Shown: positions 16,463-26,456, counted from the first letter of the stretch. The stretch is DNA of 64,000 nt from CAZMRF01 sp964568735 (GCA_964568735.1 CAZMRF010000020.1:4479-68478); one strand, 5' to 3'. Made by a program: numbers and translations. The notes: a model not told the origin generated them from the sequence alone.

Positions 16463-17908
16463 ATGAGGGCACATCGTCGTGATGAGCGGCCGATCGGGGT
16501 GCGTCCAGGCCGGGAGGGTCGAGATCTGAGGGAGGCACCGCTCGCAGACCACACCGGGGAACCTGGACCTGTCGCGGCCGGGCTCCCTTCCGCCGGATCT
16601 GGATGGACCGGCGCCGCCGTCTGCTGTCTTCTCGCGACGGTACTCGCATCTTCCGCGGCGCCGACGGATCCCGGCGCCCCTCGTGCCGACAAGACCCGCC
16701 TCGAGCGCCGTATCACAGAGCTGTCGCGCTTCGGGGCCAACCCGGAGGGGGGCGTCAGCCGTGTCGCCTTCAGCGATGCGGACCTGGCGGCACGCGAGTG
16801 GGTCAAAGCACTGATGCGGGAGGCGGGCCTCTCCGTTCGGGTGGACACGGCCGGCAACATCATCGGTCGTCGAGTAGGCAGCGATGCCTCCCTGCACGTG
16901 ATCATGACCGGTTCCCACATCGACTCGGTTCCCCACGGCGGCAACTACGACGGAGACGTCGGAGTCATCGGCGCCATCGAGGTGGCACAGCTCCTGCGCG
17001 AGGGCTCCGTCGTGCTGCGCCATCCGCTGGAAGTGATCGTCTTCACCGACGAGGAAGGAGGGCTCGTCGGGAGCCGCGCAGTGGCGGGTGAGCTCGGGGA
17101 GAAGGCGCTCGAGGTCGTCAGCCACAGCGGGGTCACCGTGCGGCAGGGGCTTCGACTCCTCGGGGGCGATCTCGATCGGCTGGAGGAGGCGCGCCGCAGG
17201 GAGGGCGAGATCGAGGCCTTCGTCGAGCTGCACATCGAGCAGGGGGGGATCCTCGAGGAGGAGCGGATCCAGATCGGAGTCGTCGAGGGCATCGTGGGGA
17301 TCAACTGGTGGGAGATCACGATCGAAGGCAAGGCCAACCATGCCGGCACGACTCCGATGTCGAAGCGGCAGGATGCGCTCCTCGCGGCGTCGCGCCTCGT
17401 CGTGGAGGTCAACCGGCTCGCGAAGGAGACGCCGGGGCGGCAGGTGGCGACCGTCGGGCGGATGCGCGTCGAGCCGGGCGCTCCCAACGTGATCCCCGGA
17501 AGGGTCGTAATGAGCCTGGAGGTCCGGGACCTCTCGGAGACGAAGATACGCGGCCTCTACGCGGACATCGCGGCCAACGCGGGCCGGATTTCCAACGAGA
17601 CGGGTACGAGCATCTCCTTCGCGCAGCTCGGCGAGGCCGCGGTGCCGGCGCCCACGGACGAGCGCATGCGCGGGCTGATCGAGGAAGCGGCTCGCGGGCT
17701 CGGGCTCTCCACGAAGCGGATGGCCAGCGGCGCCGGCCATGACGCGCAGGACATGGCCCGGATCGCGCCGACGGGGATGATCTTCGTCCCGAGCGCCGGC
17801 GGGATCTCGCACTCCCCGGCCGAGCTCACGTCGCCGGATGACATGGCCAACGGCGTGAACGTCCTGCTCGGAGTGATCCTCAGGCTCGACGAGGGCGGCC
17901 TCCACTAG
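16463..17908 (+). CDS. M20-family amidohydrolase (N-carbamoyl-L-amino acid hydrolase / allantoate amidohydrolase type)
   Basis: 481-residue Zn-dependent amidase of the hydantoinase/carbamoylase branch of M20. Metal-site motifs are GSHIDSVPHGGNYDGDVG, TDEEGG and VELHIEQGGIL; the dimerisation-domain signature is GKANHAGTTPMSKRQDAL, and the C-terminal H of GGISHSP completes the site. Such enzymes cleave N-carbamoyl amino acids, ureidoglycolate-type compounds or allantoate; the substrate is not decided here. The first 70 residues are extra: basic, then a hydrophobic run (AAVCCLLATVLASSAA), suggesting export, with the true start possibly later than 16463. The start is only 3 nt after the previous stop, so it may be co-transcribed. 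Confidence 0.88.
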   Translation: MRAHRRDERPIGVRPGREGRDLREAPLADHTGEPGPVAAGLPSAGSGWTGAAVCCLLATVLASSAAPTDPGAPRADKTRLERRITELSRFGANPEGGVSRVAFSDADLAAREWVKALMREAGLSVRVDTAGNIIGRRVGSDASLHVIMTGSHIDSVPHGGNYDGDVGVIGAIEVAQLLREGSVVLRHPLEVIVFTDEEGGLVGSRAVAGELGEKALEVVSHSGVTVRQGLRLLGGDLDRLEEARRREGEIEAFVELHIEQGGILEEERIQIGVVEGIVGINWWEITIEGKANHAGTTPMSKRQDALLAASRLVVEVNRLAKETPGRQVATVGRMRVEPGAPNVIPGRVVMSLEVRDLSETKIRGLYADIAANAGRISNETGTSISFAQLGEAAVPAPTDERMRGLIEEAARGLGLSTKRMASGAGHDAQDMARIAPTGMIFVPSAGGISHSPAELTSPDDMANGVNVLLGVILRLDEGGLH

Positions 17909-17931
17909 ATCGACCGGAGGTCGAGGCGTCT

Positions 17932-19785
17932 TCAACGGCGGCGGCTGGCGCCTTCGATCTGCTCCTCGACGAGGCCCAGACGCACGGCGGCGCGGGCTTG
18001 AGCCTCTGCCTCCTCGGCACGGCCGAGCTGCAGGCAGAGCCTCGCGGCCCTCTGGTGCAGGGGGCGGAACGAACCAGCGAGGAGCGCGGCCTGCACGGGG
18101 ATGCGCGATTCTGCGCCATCGGGACGCAGATCGCGCAGCGCCTCGGGCTCCGTGCGGAGCTGCCGGTCGAGGAGAGCCAGTGCCTCTTCCGGGCTCCCTT
18201 CCTCCTCGAGCCGTGCCACCAGGTGGCCCGTGATCTCGTTGGCGACGCCGTAGTCGGCCACGCGGATCCGCGGCCGATCGGGCGGCAGCGGACGGGAAAC
18301 GAAGGCCGCGACGAGGAGCACCGCCGCGAGGCCGGCAGCGAGCGGCTTCCACCGCCGTGCCCGCATCGCCTCCAGTGCCGCGGCGAGGGCGAATCCCGCG
18401 AACGGGATCATGGCCATGGCGACGGGTACCCGGAAGCGGGAGAGGTGGTAGAAGACGGCCGTGAGAAGGAGGCCCGCGCCCAGGTGCGCCACGAGAAGGG
18501 CATGGGCATGGCTGCGCCAGCCTGCGATAGCCATCCCCACGACGGCCAACGGCGCGATGAGCGGAAAGCCGACGAGGATCCAGGCGAGCGTCCCGAGGCT
18601 CAGCCGGTAGTAGTCGTAGCTGGCGTTGTTGGGCACCTCCCAGGCCTGCCAGAAGGCCGCGAGCTTTCCGGCCACGAGGCGGAGCCAGGCTCCGAGGCTC
18701 TCGTGCGTCCGGATCGTCTCGAGCGCGGAAGGCAGGAAGCGCCCATCGCTGCGGTGGAGGATCCCCGACGCGAGATCACTCGTCGTGTCGCCGCTCATGG
18801 GATCGTATCCCGCGAAATTGTGATTGATGAAGGTGACCGGGCCGCTGGCGGCGAAGGCGAACGGAGAGACGCCCACCGCCACGTTGCGCGCGACGAGCGG
18901 GCTGAGGCTCAGGGCGAAGCCCGCGAGGCATAGCGCCGCGCGCAGAACCGCCTCGCGGGGCCGGGAGCGGAAGCGGTGGAGGAGCAGCAGGACGAAGGCC
19001 GCGAAGATGACGAGCGCGCTCGATTTCAGGAGGACGAGGATCCCCGCGAGGATCCCGGTGACGAGGGGCCAGCGCCTGCGCTCCGGCCGGCTCAGGGCCG
19101 CGACCCCCGCGGCCAGCGTGGCGAGCCCGGTGAATGTGATCGCCGACTCGCGCAGGAGGAGCAGCTCGTGGAGGAGCAGGGGGCCGAAGAGCGCCGCGAG
19201 CAACCCGGACGCGAGTGCCGAGGGCGCGTCGAAGAGCATGCGCGCGAGGAGCCAGGCGAGCACGGCGCAGCCGACGCCGAGGAGCGCCTGCACCAGCAGG
19301 ACGGGGAAAACCGTGTCGCCGAAGATCCTGAATGCGGCGGCAAGGGCGTACGGATAGAGGGGATCCTGGTAGAACCGCGGGGCGCCGAGCCAGCGATCCC
19401 AGAGACGCCGCCGCACTTCCGGACCGTAGGGCTCCGTCGAGCCGCTCCTCTCGTGGACTTCGCGGGCGAAGTTGTCGTGCCAGGAGTGGGCGGGCTTGCC
19501 CGATTCTCTCGAGAGGAGGTCCCCGGCTGCGATGCCGCGGGCCCATGCCTGGAAGTAGTGCATGTCGGACTCGGTCCAGTGGTGCAGATAGAGGAGGGGA
19601 CCGCCTCGCAGGACCACGTGTTGGGCTACCCGTACGCCGACGGCCACGGCGACGACGAGAGCCAGGGAGAGCAGAGCGCTCGACCAGCGTGCTCGGCGGG
19701 GAGGCCTCGAGCTGGGGTTCGGGGACTGCGGCTCGCAGCTGTCATCAAGACAGTCTCCTTCCGGCGGCATCGGCTCTTCTGACAA
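17932..19785 (-). CDS. GT-C membrane glycosyltransferase (GT39/ArnT-like)
   Basis: 617 residues with a cytoplasmic N-terminus, about 11-12 transmembrane helices and a soluble C-terminal tail, typical of GT-C enzymes that use polyprenyl-phosphate sugars. The first loop has the acidic DMHYFQAWARG and YQDPLYPYALA motifs near the expected catalytic position. Start choice: a TTG at 19785 lies 8 nt after GGGAGG, whereas the ATGs at 19770 and 19845 lack a good RBS. The RBSs of this gene and of the divergent neighbour share the palindrome cctcccggagg (19795-19805), and only 37 nt separate the two starts. Acceptor unknown; a role in cell-envelope or protein glycosylation is inferred. Confidence 0.78.
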   Translation of the reverse strand: MSEEPMPPEGDCLDDSCEPQSPNPSSRPPRRARWSSALLSLALVVAVAVGVRVAQHVVLRGGPLLYLHHWTESDMHYFQAWARGIAAGDLLSRESGKPAHSWHDNFAREVHERSGSTEPYGPEVRRRLWDRWLGAPRFYQDPLYPYALAAAFRIFGDTVFPVLLVQALLGVGCAVLAWLLARMLFDAPSALASGLLAALFGPLLLHELLLLRESAITFTGLATLAAGVAALSRPERRRWPLVTGILAGILVLLKSSALVIFAAFVLLLLHRFRSRPREAVLRAALCLAGFALSLSPLVARNVAVGVSPFAFAASGPVTFINHNFAGYDPMSGDTTSDLASGILHRSDGRFLPSALETIRTHESLGAWLRLVAGKLAAFWQAWEVPNNASYDYYRLSLGTLAWILVGFPLIAPLAVVGMAIAGWRSHAHALLVAHLGAGLLLTAVFYHLSRFRVPVAMAMIPFAGFALAAALEAMRARRWKPLAAGLAAVLLVAAFVSRPLPPDRPRIRVADYGVANEITGHLVARLEEEGSPEEALALLDRQLRTEPEALRDLRPDGAESRIPVQAALLAGSFRPLHQRAARLCLQLGRAEEAEAQARAAVRLGLVEEQIEGASRRR

Positions 19786-19822
19786 CTCCGTTTCCTCCCG
19801 GAGGTAGACTGGCTGGCCAGAG

Positions 19823-21181
19823 ATGGTCCGACGAACTCGGAGCATACCCTTGAGGCGGCTCGCGGCACACCCCGCCGCGCCCTGGACCGCCTTTCTCCTC
19901 TCGCGCCTGGTTCTGCTCTTCGGCTACGAGGAGTACCTCTCCGACGTGAGGCGCTACGCCGAGTGGGCGGCGCGCGCCTGGGGAAGAGGCGAGCATGCCT
20001 ACGCCGACTTCTTCTTTCCCTATCCGCCCCTGGCGCTCGCGCTCGTCTACCTGCCTCGGCTCGGAGGGGCCGGCTACGCGTCCTACCGGAGCATCTTCCA
20101 CCTGGAGATGCTCCTCCTGGACCTGGCCTGCCTCTTCCTCGTGGTCCGGATTGCCGGGTCGAGGCTGGGTCTGGACAGGGCGCGGCGAGGGCGGGCCGTC
20201 CTCCTGTATTCGGTCCTCGCGCTCCCTCTCGGCCACCTCTTCTATGACCGCCTCGACCTCGCCATCGCCGTGTGCTTCCTCGCCGTTCTCCTCCACGCTC
20301 CCTCCGATCTCTTCGCCGCGGGGCAGAAGGCTCGGAGCAGGAGCGCGCGGCCGATCCTGGCGGAGCTGCCGGGCGCCCTCTGGTCGGGAGCCGGGATCCT
20401 GCTGAAGATCGTCCCGCTCTTCTGGCTCCCCTGGCTGTGGGTCTTCTCGTGGCTCGGCCGGCGTCGCGTCCGGGCGGGTGGCTTCCTGGCGAGCCTGATG
20501 ATCGGGCTCGGTCCGGCGGCCATCGTTCTTCTCGCATGGAACGCATGGGTGGACGGAGCGCTGCTGGGTTCCCTCATGGCTCACGTGGAGCGGGGGATCC
20601 AGATCGAATCCAGCTGGGCATCGCCACTCTGGCTCGCATCCCTCACGAGGGACGCCGGAGCGCCTGCGCTCGAGTTCGCGTATGACGCGCACCACTTCTC
20701 CGGTGAGGTCGTGCCACGGGCTTACAGAATCGCATCGAGGCTGATCGGCTTCGCCCTGATCGCAGCCTTCCTCCTTGCGCTGTGGGTCCTGTTGAAGGAT
20801 CGCAGGCCGCTGAGCACCACTCGGGACGGAGGTTGGGGCCTGTACTTCCAGGCCGGTACGGCAATGGTCCTGCTCCTGCTCGCGACTCAGCCGCTCCTCT
20901 CGCCTCAGTTCTTCGTGTGGCTCCTCCCCGCGCTCTGCCTCTACCTGGCGGCCGGGGCCCGCTGGTGGGAGCACGCCCTGGTGGGCCTCATCTATGCCCT
21001 GACCTGGGTGGAGTTCGACGTTGGCTACCGAGCCCTGCTCAGAGGAGACACCGTCGTCATTTCCGCCCTGGCGGCCCGGAACGTGCTGCTCGTGGCCTTC
21101 GCCGCATGGAGCGTGTGGGCACTTCTGCGCCGGTGCAGGGATGGTCCGGTGGCGGGTTCCCAGCCGAGCGATACGGTATGA
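19823..21181 (+). CDS. GT-C-type membrane glycosyltransferase (GT87/DUF2029-like)
   Basis: 452 residues with about 10 hydrophobic segments. After the first helix comes FGYEEYLSDVRRYAEWAARA, with a DVRRY acidic motif, and FFFPYPPLALALVYLPR, a signature of GT87-type mannosyltransferase-like proteins (YPPL). The predicted role is transfer of a sugar from a polyprenyl-phosphate donor on the outer face of the membrane. GGAGGT lies 17 nt upstream of the ATG, farther than usual. Divergent from another GT-C gene and followed 44 nt later by an M1 peptidase gene. Confidence 0.72.
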   Translation: MVRRTRSIPLRRLAAHPAAPWTAFLLSRLVLLFGYEEYLSDVRRYAEWAARAWGRGEHAYADFFFPYPPLALALVYLPRLGGAGYASYRSIFHLEMLLLDLACLFLVVRIAGSRLGLDRARRGRAVLLYSVLALPLGHLFYDRLDLAIAVCFLAVLLHAPSDLFAAGQKARSRSARPILAELPGALWSGAGILLKIVPLFWLPWLWVFSWLGRRRVRAGGFLASLMIGLGPAAIVLLAWNAWVDGALLGSLMAHVERGIQIESSWASPLWLASLTRDAGAPALEFAYDAHHFSGEVVPRAYRIASRLIGFALIAAFLLALWVLLKDRRPLSTTRDGGWGLYFQAGTAMVLLLLATQPLLSPQFFVWLLPALCLYLAAGARWWEHALVGLIYALTWVEFDVGYRALLRGDTVVISALAARNVLLVAFAAWSVWALLRRCRDGPVAGSQPSDTV

Positions 21182-21225
21182 TGGATTCCCGCATCGTCCT
21201 CCAGGAGAGATCCAGGGAGGCACTG

Positions 21226-23898
21226 ATGAGCCTTCTCAGACTCCGCCCCTTCGCCGCGCTTCTCGCCTGTCTTCTCATCGCGGCCTCTCCCGCCATGTCG
21301 CAGGCCGACAGCCGCCACGACTCCGCCGGGGCCGGGTCCATCGATCCCGCGGTACGCCGCGCCCTCGAGTCCGCCCTCTCGGATCGCGTGAGGGAGCTGT
21401 TGAAGGACAAGGACGAGAACGGCGCCTCTTTCAAGCGGGGCTCCTTTTCGGGGAACTTCCGACCTGTTGAAGGCGGCAGCTACCAGGTCATCTTCCACGT
21501 GGACACCGCCGGGAAGGAGCAGCTCCGCACGGAGCGGATGCTTCTCACACTGAAGCCGAGCGTAGGCGGCAGGAACGCCTGGGTGATCGCCTCGGAGGAG
21601 GTCCAGGATGCCTACGAGGGGCTCTCCCGGAGCATTGCCGGTGACGAGGCCTTCAGCAGCTTCGACTCCTTCTCGATGACCCTCGAGGGTCTGAGCCTGT
21701 CGGCGACCCGAGGCACCCTCTACACGGACTCACGCCACGGAAGGCTCTTCCTCATCTCGCTCGCGGCTCCGGATCTCGCTTTCGCCTACGAGCCGCCCCT
21801 CTCCCGCCACAAGGCGCTCTACGAGAAGCTCGAACGGGACCATGCGTCGAAAGTCGCCTTCAAGGCCGAGCGCGCCTCGATCTACTGCTCGCCGGACGAC
21901 TGCGATCGAATCCTCGCCACGAACTTCAGCGGGATCCGGCAGGTCACCGTGGACGACCTGGATCCCGTGCTCAGGAGGAGCTGGGAGGAGTACGTCGAGG
22001 AGATCGGGGAGGCCCGGAAGGAGAACGCTTTTTCCGGCTTCCAGCTCCCCTACGAGCCCGGCGACCGATACGTCTCAGCGTCGGTCAAGAAGCAGGGGGC
22101 CGACCAGTTCCTCGGCCTCGAATACGACAACCGTGAGGCCAGGGAGGTCAACTACTGGGTCTCCGGGATGGGGTCGATCTACCGGTACTACTCCGAGGAG
22201 ACGCGGGCCGCGCTCTTCAGCCCCGTCGATCTCGAGAGGCGGTACGACTACGACTCGCGGACCTACGAGGTCGAGAGCCTCTCCGGCCGTGTCGAGTTGG
22301 GCTTCGGAGACGGGGAGCTGCTGAAGGGGGACGTTTCTTTTGGACTCCTCGCACGAAGGCCCCTCGAGAGGGTCCGGTTCGCCATCGCGCAGATCACTCC
22401 CACGGGCTCCGCGGATCGGGAGATCAAGAACCCGAAGCTCACGATCCACTCCATCACCGACGGCCGGGGCGAGGAGCTGACCTGGGTGAGGACCGGGCCG
22501 GCATCGGGGCTGGTCATCCTGCGGGAGGCCGCCGCCGAGGGGCAGGCCTTCACGCTCCGGATGCAGTTCGAGAGCCGGGACTCGATCTACAAGTTCACGC
22601 CGAGCTACTCCTACGTCTCGAGAGGGGGATGGCTCCCCTTCGTCCGGTTCGGGGACATGATCCGGGATTTCGATCTGACCGTGTCGGTGCCCGCGAGGTT
22701 CAAGACGCTCGGGATCGGCCGGAAAGTCTCGGAAACCACGGAGGACGGAGCCCGGATCACGCGATGGATCGGGGAGAGCCCGGTGGAGTTCCCGACGGTC
22801 ATCTACGGGATCTACGTGGAGGCTCCATCAAAGGTCGTCGCGAAGCGGCTGGACGGCACGGAGATCCCGGTCACCATGCACGTGGACCGGGACGCGATGG
22901 GATCGTGGGGGATCGCTCCCAAGGCCCTCACGGCCGTCGCGGACCAGGCTGCGAACGCCCTGAACCTCTACCGGGAGGTCTTCGGCGTGGACTACCCCTA
23001 CGCGCGGCTCGACCTCGTCAACGATCCCCTCGGGGCGCTCTACGGCCAGGCCCCTTCCTCCATCGTTTACCTGGGCAGCGCCGGCCTCTGGAGCGAGGGG
23101 GTGCTCGGGTCGATCGGCGGGGCTGGTTGGACCAAGTTCGCACACTCGCTCGTCGCGCACGAGGTGGGGCACCAGTGGTGGGGATCGGTCGTGGCGAACG
23201 CGAATGACAGGAACTACTGGTTCGTCGAGAGCCTCGCCGAGTATGCCTCCAGTATCTACGTCGGGGCCGTGGACGGGATGAAGGCCTATCTCGATCACGT
23301 GGAGGACTGGCGAAAGGAGGTCCTCGAGGCGGATCTGCACGTGAGCGTCCAGGATGCCACGGAGATGTGGGGGGGAGATCGCGGCGGCTACCGCGCGGCG
23401 GTGTACGCGAAGGGTCCCTACTTCTTCCACATCATGCGCTCGACCTGGGGAGACGAGAAGTTCTTCGCCTTCCTCAAGCGCCTCGCCATGGAGCTGAAAG
23501 GACGCGAGATCGTCACGCGGGACATCCAGGCGGTCGCGGAGGCGTCGTTCGGCACCCCGCTCGAGTCCTTCTTCGAGCAGTGGATCCGCGGGGTCGGGAT
23601 CCCGGAGTACACGCTGGCCTACAGCGCCAGGGCGGCCGAGGGGGGCGCATGGATCATCGACGGGACCATCGAGCAGAGGGTCGTCGTCGGGGACGCCAGG
23701 TACCCTCTCGAAGGGCAGTACTTCGACGCCGTCGTCCCCTTGACCGTGCTGGGCAAGAAGAACGGCTACAAGAAGACCCTCGTCGTCCGCGGATCCAAGA
23801 CGGACTTCACCATGACCGTTCCCGAGGAACCCCTCGAGCTCATCTTCAACAGGAACGGGGAGGCGCTCGCGTACGACATCGTGGTGAAGAGGCTCTGA
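21226..23898 (+). CDS. M1-family metallopeptidase, secreted
   Basis: 890 residues starting MSLLRLRPFAALLACLLIAA, a signal peptide, with AGGGAGG 6 nt before the ATG. The zinc site is HEVGHQWWG (H645, E646, H649) with the third ligand E668 in VESLAEY, the exact HExxH-x18-E spacing of gluzincins. The usual GxMEN exopeptidase motif is not apparent (LYGQAPSSIVYLG occupies that place), so activity may be endo- or otherwise atypical. The N-terminal about 400 residues form a beta-rich domain without a recognised name; the C-terminus is a helical domain plus a beta-sandwich. Predicted periplasmic or extracellular peptide degradation. Confidence 0.9.
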   Translation: MSLLRLRPFAALLACLLIAASPAMSQADSRHDSAGAGSIDPAVRRALESALSDRVRELLKDKDENGASFKRGSFSGNFRPVEGGSYQVIFHVDTAGKEQLRTERMLLTLKPSVGGRNAWVIASEEVQDAYEGLSRSIAGDEAFSSFDSFSMTLEGLSLSATRGTLYTDSRHGRLFLISLAAPDLAFAYEPPLSRHKALYEKLERDHASKVAFKAERASIYCSPDDCDRILATNFSGIRQVTVDDLDPVLRRSWEEYVEEIGEARKENAFSGFQLPYEPGDRYVSASVKKQGADQFLGLEYDNREAREVNYWVSGMGSIYRYYSEETRAALFSPVDLERRYDYDSRTYEVESLSGRVELGFGDGELLKGDVSFGLLARRPLERVRFAIAQITPTGSADREIKNPKLTIHSITDGRGEELTWVRTGPASGLVILREAAAEGQAFTLRMQFESRDSIYKFTPSYSYVSRGGWLPFVRFGDMIRDFDLTVSVPARFKTLGIGRKVSETTEDGARITRWIGESPVEFPTVIYGIYVEAPSKVVAKRLDGTEIPVTMHVDRDAMGSWGIAPKALTAVADQAANALNLYREVFGVDYPYARLDLVNDPLGALYGQAPSSIVYLGSAGLWSEGVLGSIGGAGWTKFAHSLVAHEVGHQWWGSVVANANDRNYWFVESLAEYASSIYVGAVDGMKAYLDHVEDWRKEVLEADLHVSVQDATEMWGGDRGGYRAAVYAKGPYFFHIMRSTWGDEKFFAFLKRLAMELKGREIVTRDIQAVAEASFGTPLESFFEQWIRGVGIPEYTLAYSARAAEGGAWIIDGTIEQRVVVGDARYPLEGQYFDAVVPLTVLGKKNGYKKTLVVRGSKTDFTMTVPEEPLELIFNRNGEALAYDIVVKRL

Positions 23899-24269
23899 GG
23901 CGGCTGACACCGGGCGCGGCTTCGGGGCTCGCCGCTGTGGCGCCTACCGGCTGCCTGTAGCGACGGGTCTGTTGCGCCACGACGGAGCCGGTTCGCCTCG
24001 TTGCTGTTCCGACCCTCTTCATTGTCGGGGCCGATGGGCGCGTTCTCGTGCGGCTCGTGGGTTAGAGCGCCGCCGCCAATCACCGCTGGCCCTTCGAGGA
24101 GATCGATTCGATCGAGAGAACCGGCCATCTCCCGTCAATCCCACCAACCTTGCACGAGCCATAGCGCTGCCTAGATTGCACCTGTCGATTCTCTGAGGGG
24201 GGGATCGGGCGAGCCGCCTGGGTCGGCGTGCGTAGCGCGCCGCAGTTCATGACAGGGGGCCATCCGATC
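23899..24269. other. Intergenic region before the TSP3-repeat protein
   Basis: 371 nt with no supportable gene. A minus-strand open frame across it has no RBS or family motif. A possible weak promoter for the next gene is TTGCAC (24150-24155), 16 nt, TAGATT (24172-24177). Confidence 0.4.
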
Positions 24270-26255
24270 ATGAGGAAGCCGAACCTCCTGCCGGCAGCCG
24301 TGCTGGCGCTCTTCGTACTCCTTGCGGCAAGCCCGGCAGCGTACGCGTCGCACTTCCGATTCGGCACGATCCACTGGGCGCCGAGGGGCGACATCAGCCC
24401 CACCACGGTCGAGTTCACCGTGACCGCGGCCTTCCGCCGTTGCGGATACAGCGGCTCCCATCCCGACGGCTGTCCTGACATCGGCGACACCTTTGATGAG
24501 GACATCGGCGGCACGGAGCTGAACACCGGCGACGGGACCGTCCTTGCCCCGAACCTCGTCTTCGAGGTCATCGCCATCAACATCATCCAGGACTGGATGG
24601 TCGCGAAGGCCGAGATCAACCAGGTGGGCGCCCCCGACAAGAAGCTTCTCCATACCTACGCGACGCCGAACAACGGGGGGCAACCATGGGTCGCGACCAT
24701 TTCCTCGTGCTGCCGCATCGGCCTTCCCGAGCACGTGAACAATCCCGATCAGTCCTACAGGCTCGAGAGCCTCGTCGATCTCACGACGGGGAACTCGCCT
24801 CCCAAGACTCTCATCGCCCCCATTGCAGGCTGCGAGATCGATTCGACCTGCCAGTTCTTCGTTCTTGCCACGGACCCCGACGGAGATCCGCTCAGGTGGC
24901 GGCTCTCCGACTCGTCCGAGGACGGAGGCATCATCCAGCCCGGCCCGCCAAATGCGCCTAACGCGCTCGCCGTGGATCCGAACACAGGGTTCGTCACGTG
25001 GGACACGACAGGAGCTGCGGTGAGCGCCGACCCGAACTACCGGTACGGGCTCTACTCGACGCAGATCACCATCGAGGACCTCGATCCGAACGGCATTCCC
25101 AAGAGCAAGACGGCGGTGGACTTCTTCGCGCAGGTCTTCCTGCCACCTCCCTACGCGCCGGTCTTCGACGTGCCGCCCTCGCCGCCGTCGGGCAGCTACG
25201 TGGGGGTCGAGGTGGGTGAGTGCATCAGCTTCGACCTGCAGGCTTCCGATGTGGATGCCAATGACATCGTCACGCTCAGCGATCTCAGCCTTCCCACCGG
25301 GATGAGCTGCTTCTACGACACTCCGGGCAACACATCGACGGCGGAGTGCGAGTGGTCGCCGACCCTCGCCGAGGTCGGAGGCGAGATCGTCGTCTTCACG
25401 GCCACGGACAACAACGGCCTGGGCGCCGCGCCGCACTCCTTCAACATCGAGATCACGAACATCTGCGGCACGATGCCGCCGGCCGTCCCTGACTTCGACT
25501 CCGACGGTACGGCTGATCTCTGCGACAACTGTCCCATGGATTCCAACCCGGGCCAGGCGGACGCGGACGGGGACCACGTCGGGGACCTCTGCGACAACTG
25601 CGTGGTTCCGAACACCTGTCAGCGTGAAGGCGACGGGGACGGAGTGGCCGACGCCTGCGACGACTGTCCGAGCGACTACGATCCGAACCAGCTGGACGTC
25701 GACGTGGACGGAGCGGGCGATGCCTGCGACGTCTGCCCGAACGACTATGATCCGAACCAGCTCGACGACGACGCGGACGGCGCCGGGAACGTCTGCGACA
25801 ACTGCCCGAACGACGTGAACCCCACGCAGTTCGACCCCGACGCGGACGGCGCCGGCGACATCTGCGACAACTGCCCCTTCAACTACAATCCGACCCAGAC
25901 CAATACGGACGGCGACAACGAAGGCGGTGATGCCTGCGACGTGACGATGCTCTACCCGCTCGCGGGAGACATCACCTGCAACGACCCGCCCCCGACCATC
26001 CAGTGGTCCATGTGGAACAAGACGAACTTCAAGGTGCAGATCGGCTGGGTGCCCAGCTTCCAGGGTAAGACGAAGGTGTCGAGCGGGAAGTGGGGCAAGC
26101 TCCAGGGCGTCGACAACTGGACCGTGCCTCAGAAGCTCTGGAGCAAGGCCTGCAGCAGGTCGGCTGGAAACCTCTACTTCCGCGTGCTCGGGATGGTGAA
26201 GGGAGTGACAGGCACGGTCGTTGCGAGCGAGATGTCCACCGTGCAGGTGAAGTAG
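24270..26255 (+). CDS. Secreted protein with thrombospondin type 3 repeats
   Basis: 661 residues starting MRKPNLLPAAVLALFVLLAA (ATG 24270; AGGGGG 11 nt upstream), a signal peptide ending near AYASHF. Residues about 20-400 contain a Cys-containing region and cadherin/Ig-like putative-Ig motifs (FVLATDPDGDPLRW, FDLQASDVDAND, FTATDNNGLG). Residues about 415-560 hold six or seven TSP type 3 calcium-binding repeats (DSDGTADLCDNCP, DADGDHVGDLCDNC, DDADGAGNVCDNCP). The last about 105 residues resemble the C-terminal domain of the protein at 14843-16459. Likely a calcium-stabilised extracellular or surface protein. A perfect 14-bp hairpin follows the gene. Confidence 0.83.
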   Translation: MRKPNLLPAAVLALFVLLAASPAAYASHFRFGTIHWAPRGDISPTTVEFTVTAAFRRCGYSGSHPDGCPDIGDTFDEDIGGTELNTGDGTVLAPNLVFEVIAINIIQDWMVAKAEINQVGAPDKKLLHTYATPNNGGQPWVATISSCCRIGLPEHVNNPDQSYRLESLVDLTTGNSPPKTLIAPIAGCEIDSTCQFFVLATDPDGDPLRWRLSDSSEDGGIIQPGPPNAPNALAVDPNTGFVTWDTTGAAVSADPNYRYGLYSTQITIEDLDPNGIPKSKTAVDFFAQVFLPPPYAPVFDVPPSPPSGSYVGVEVGECISFDLQASDVDANDIVTLSDLSLPTGMSCFYDTPGNTSTAECEWSPTLAEVGGEIVVFTATDNNGLGAAPHSFNIEITNICGTMPPAVPDFDSDGTADLCDNCPMDSNPGQADADGDHVGDLCDNCVVPNTCQREGDGDGVADACDDCPSDYDPNQLDVDVDGAGDACDVCPNDYDPNQLDDDADGAGNVCDNCPNDVNPTQFDPDADGAGDICDNCPFNYNPTQTNTDGDNEGGDACDVTMLYPLAGDITCNDPPPTIQWSMWNKTNFKVQIGWVPSFQGKTKVSSGKWGKLQGVDNWTVPQKLWSKACSRSAGNLYFRVLGMVKGVTGTVVASEMSTVQVK

Positions 26256-26315
26256 GCCAGCGTTCCGCCAGGCGGCCCGGCGCGACACCCCAGGCGCCGG
26301 ATCCCGCCGGACTCC

Positions 26316-26347
26316 GAGCCCCGGGCGGCTTCAGCCGCCCGGGGCTC
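26316..26347 (+). terminator. Strong hairpin after the TSP3 protein gene
   Basis: gagccccgggcggc (26316-26329), loop ttca, gccgcccggggctc (26334-26347): a perfect 14-bp, almost all-GC stem 60 nt after the stop. The following cgtgttcag has only a weak T run, so it may act as a terminator or as an mRNA 3' end stabiliser. Confidence 0.6.
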
Positions 26348-26456
26348 CGTGTTCAGGGCCCCTTCAGCTCCACGAGGGCCGCCACCCCTCGAGATTGCCC
26401 GCTCCTCTCAGCATCTCCACTCTGAAACTCCTTGTTTTGCAGGCACTTAAAGTACA

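Noticed and set aside
23766..24128. A 120-codon minus-strand ORF after the M1 peptidase
   Set aside because: It overlaps the end of the peptidase gene on the opposite strand, and its sequence shows no family.
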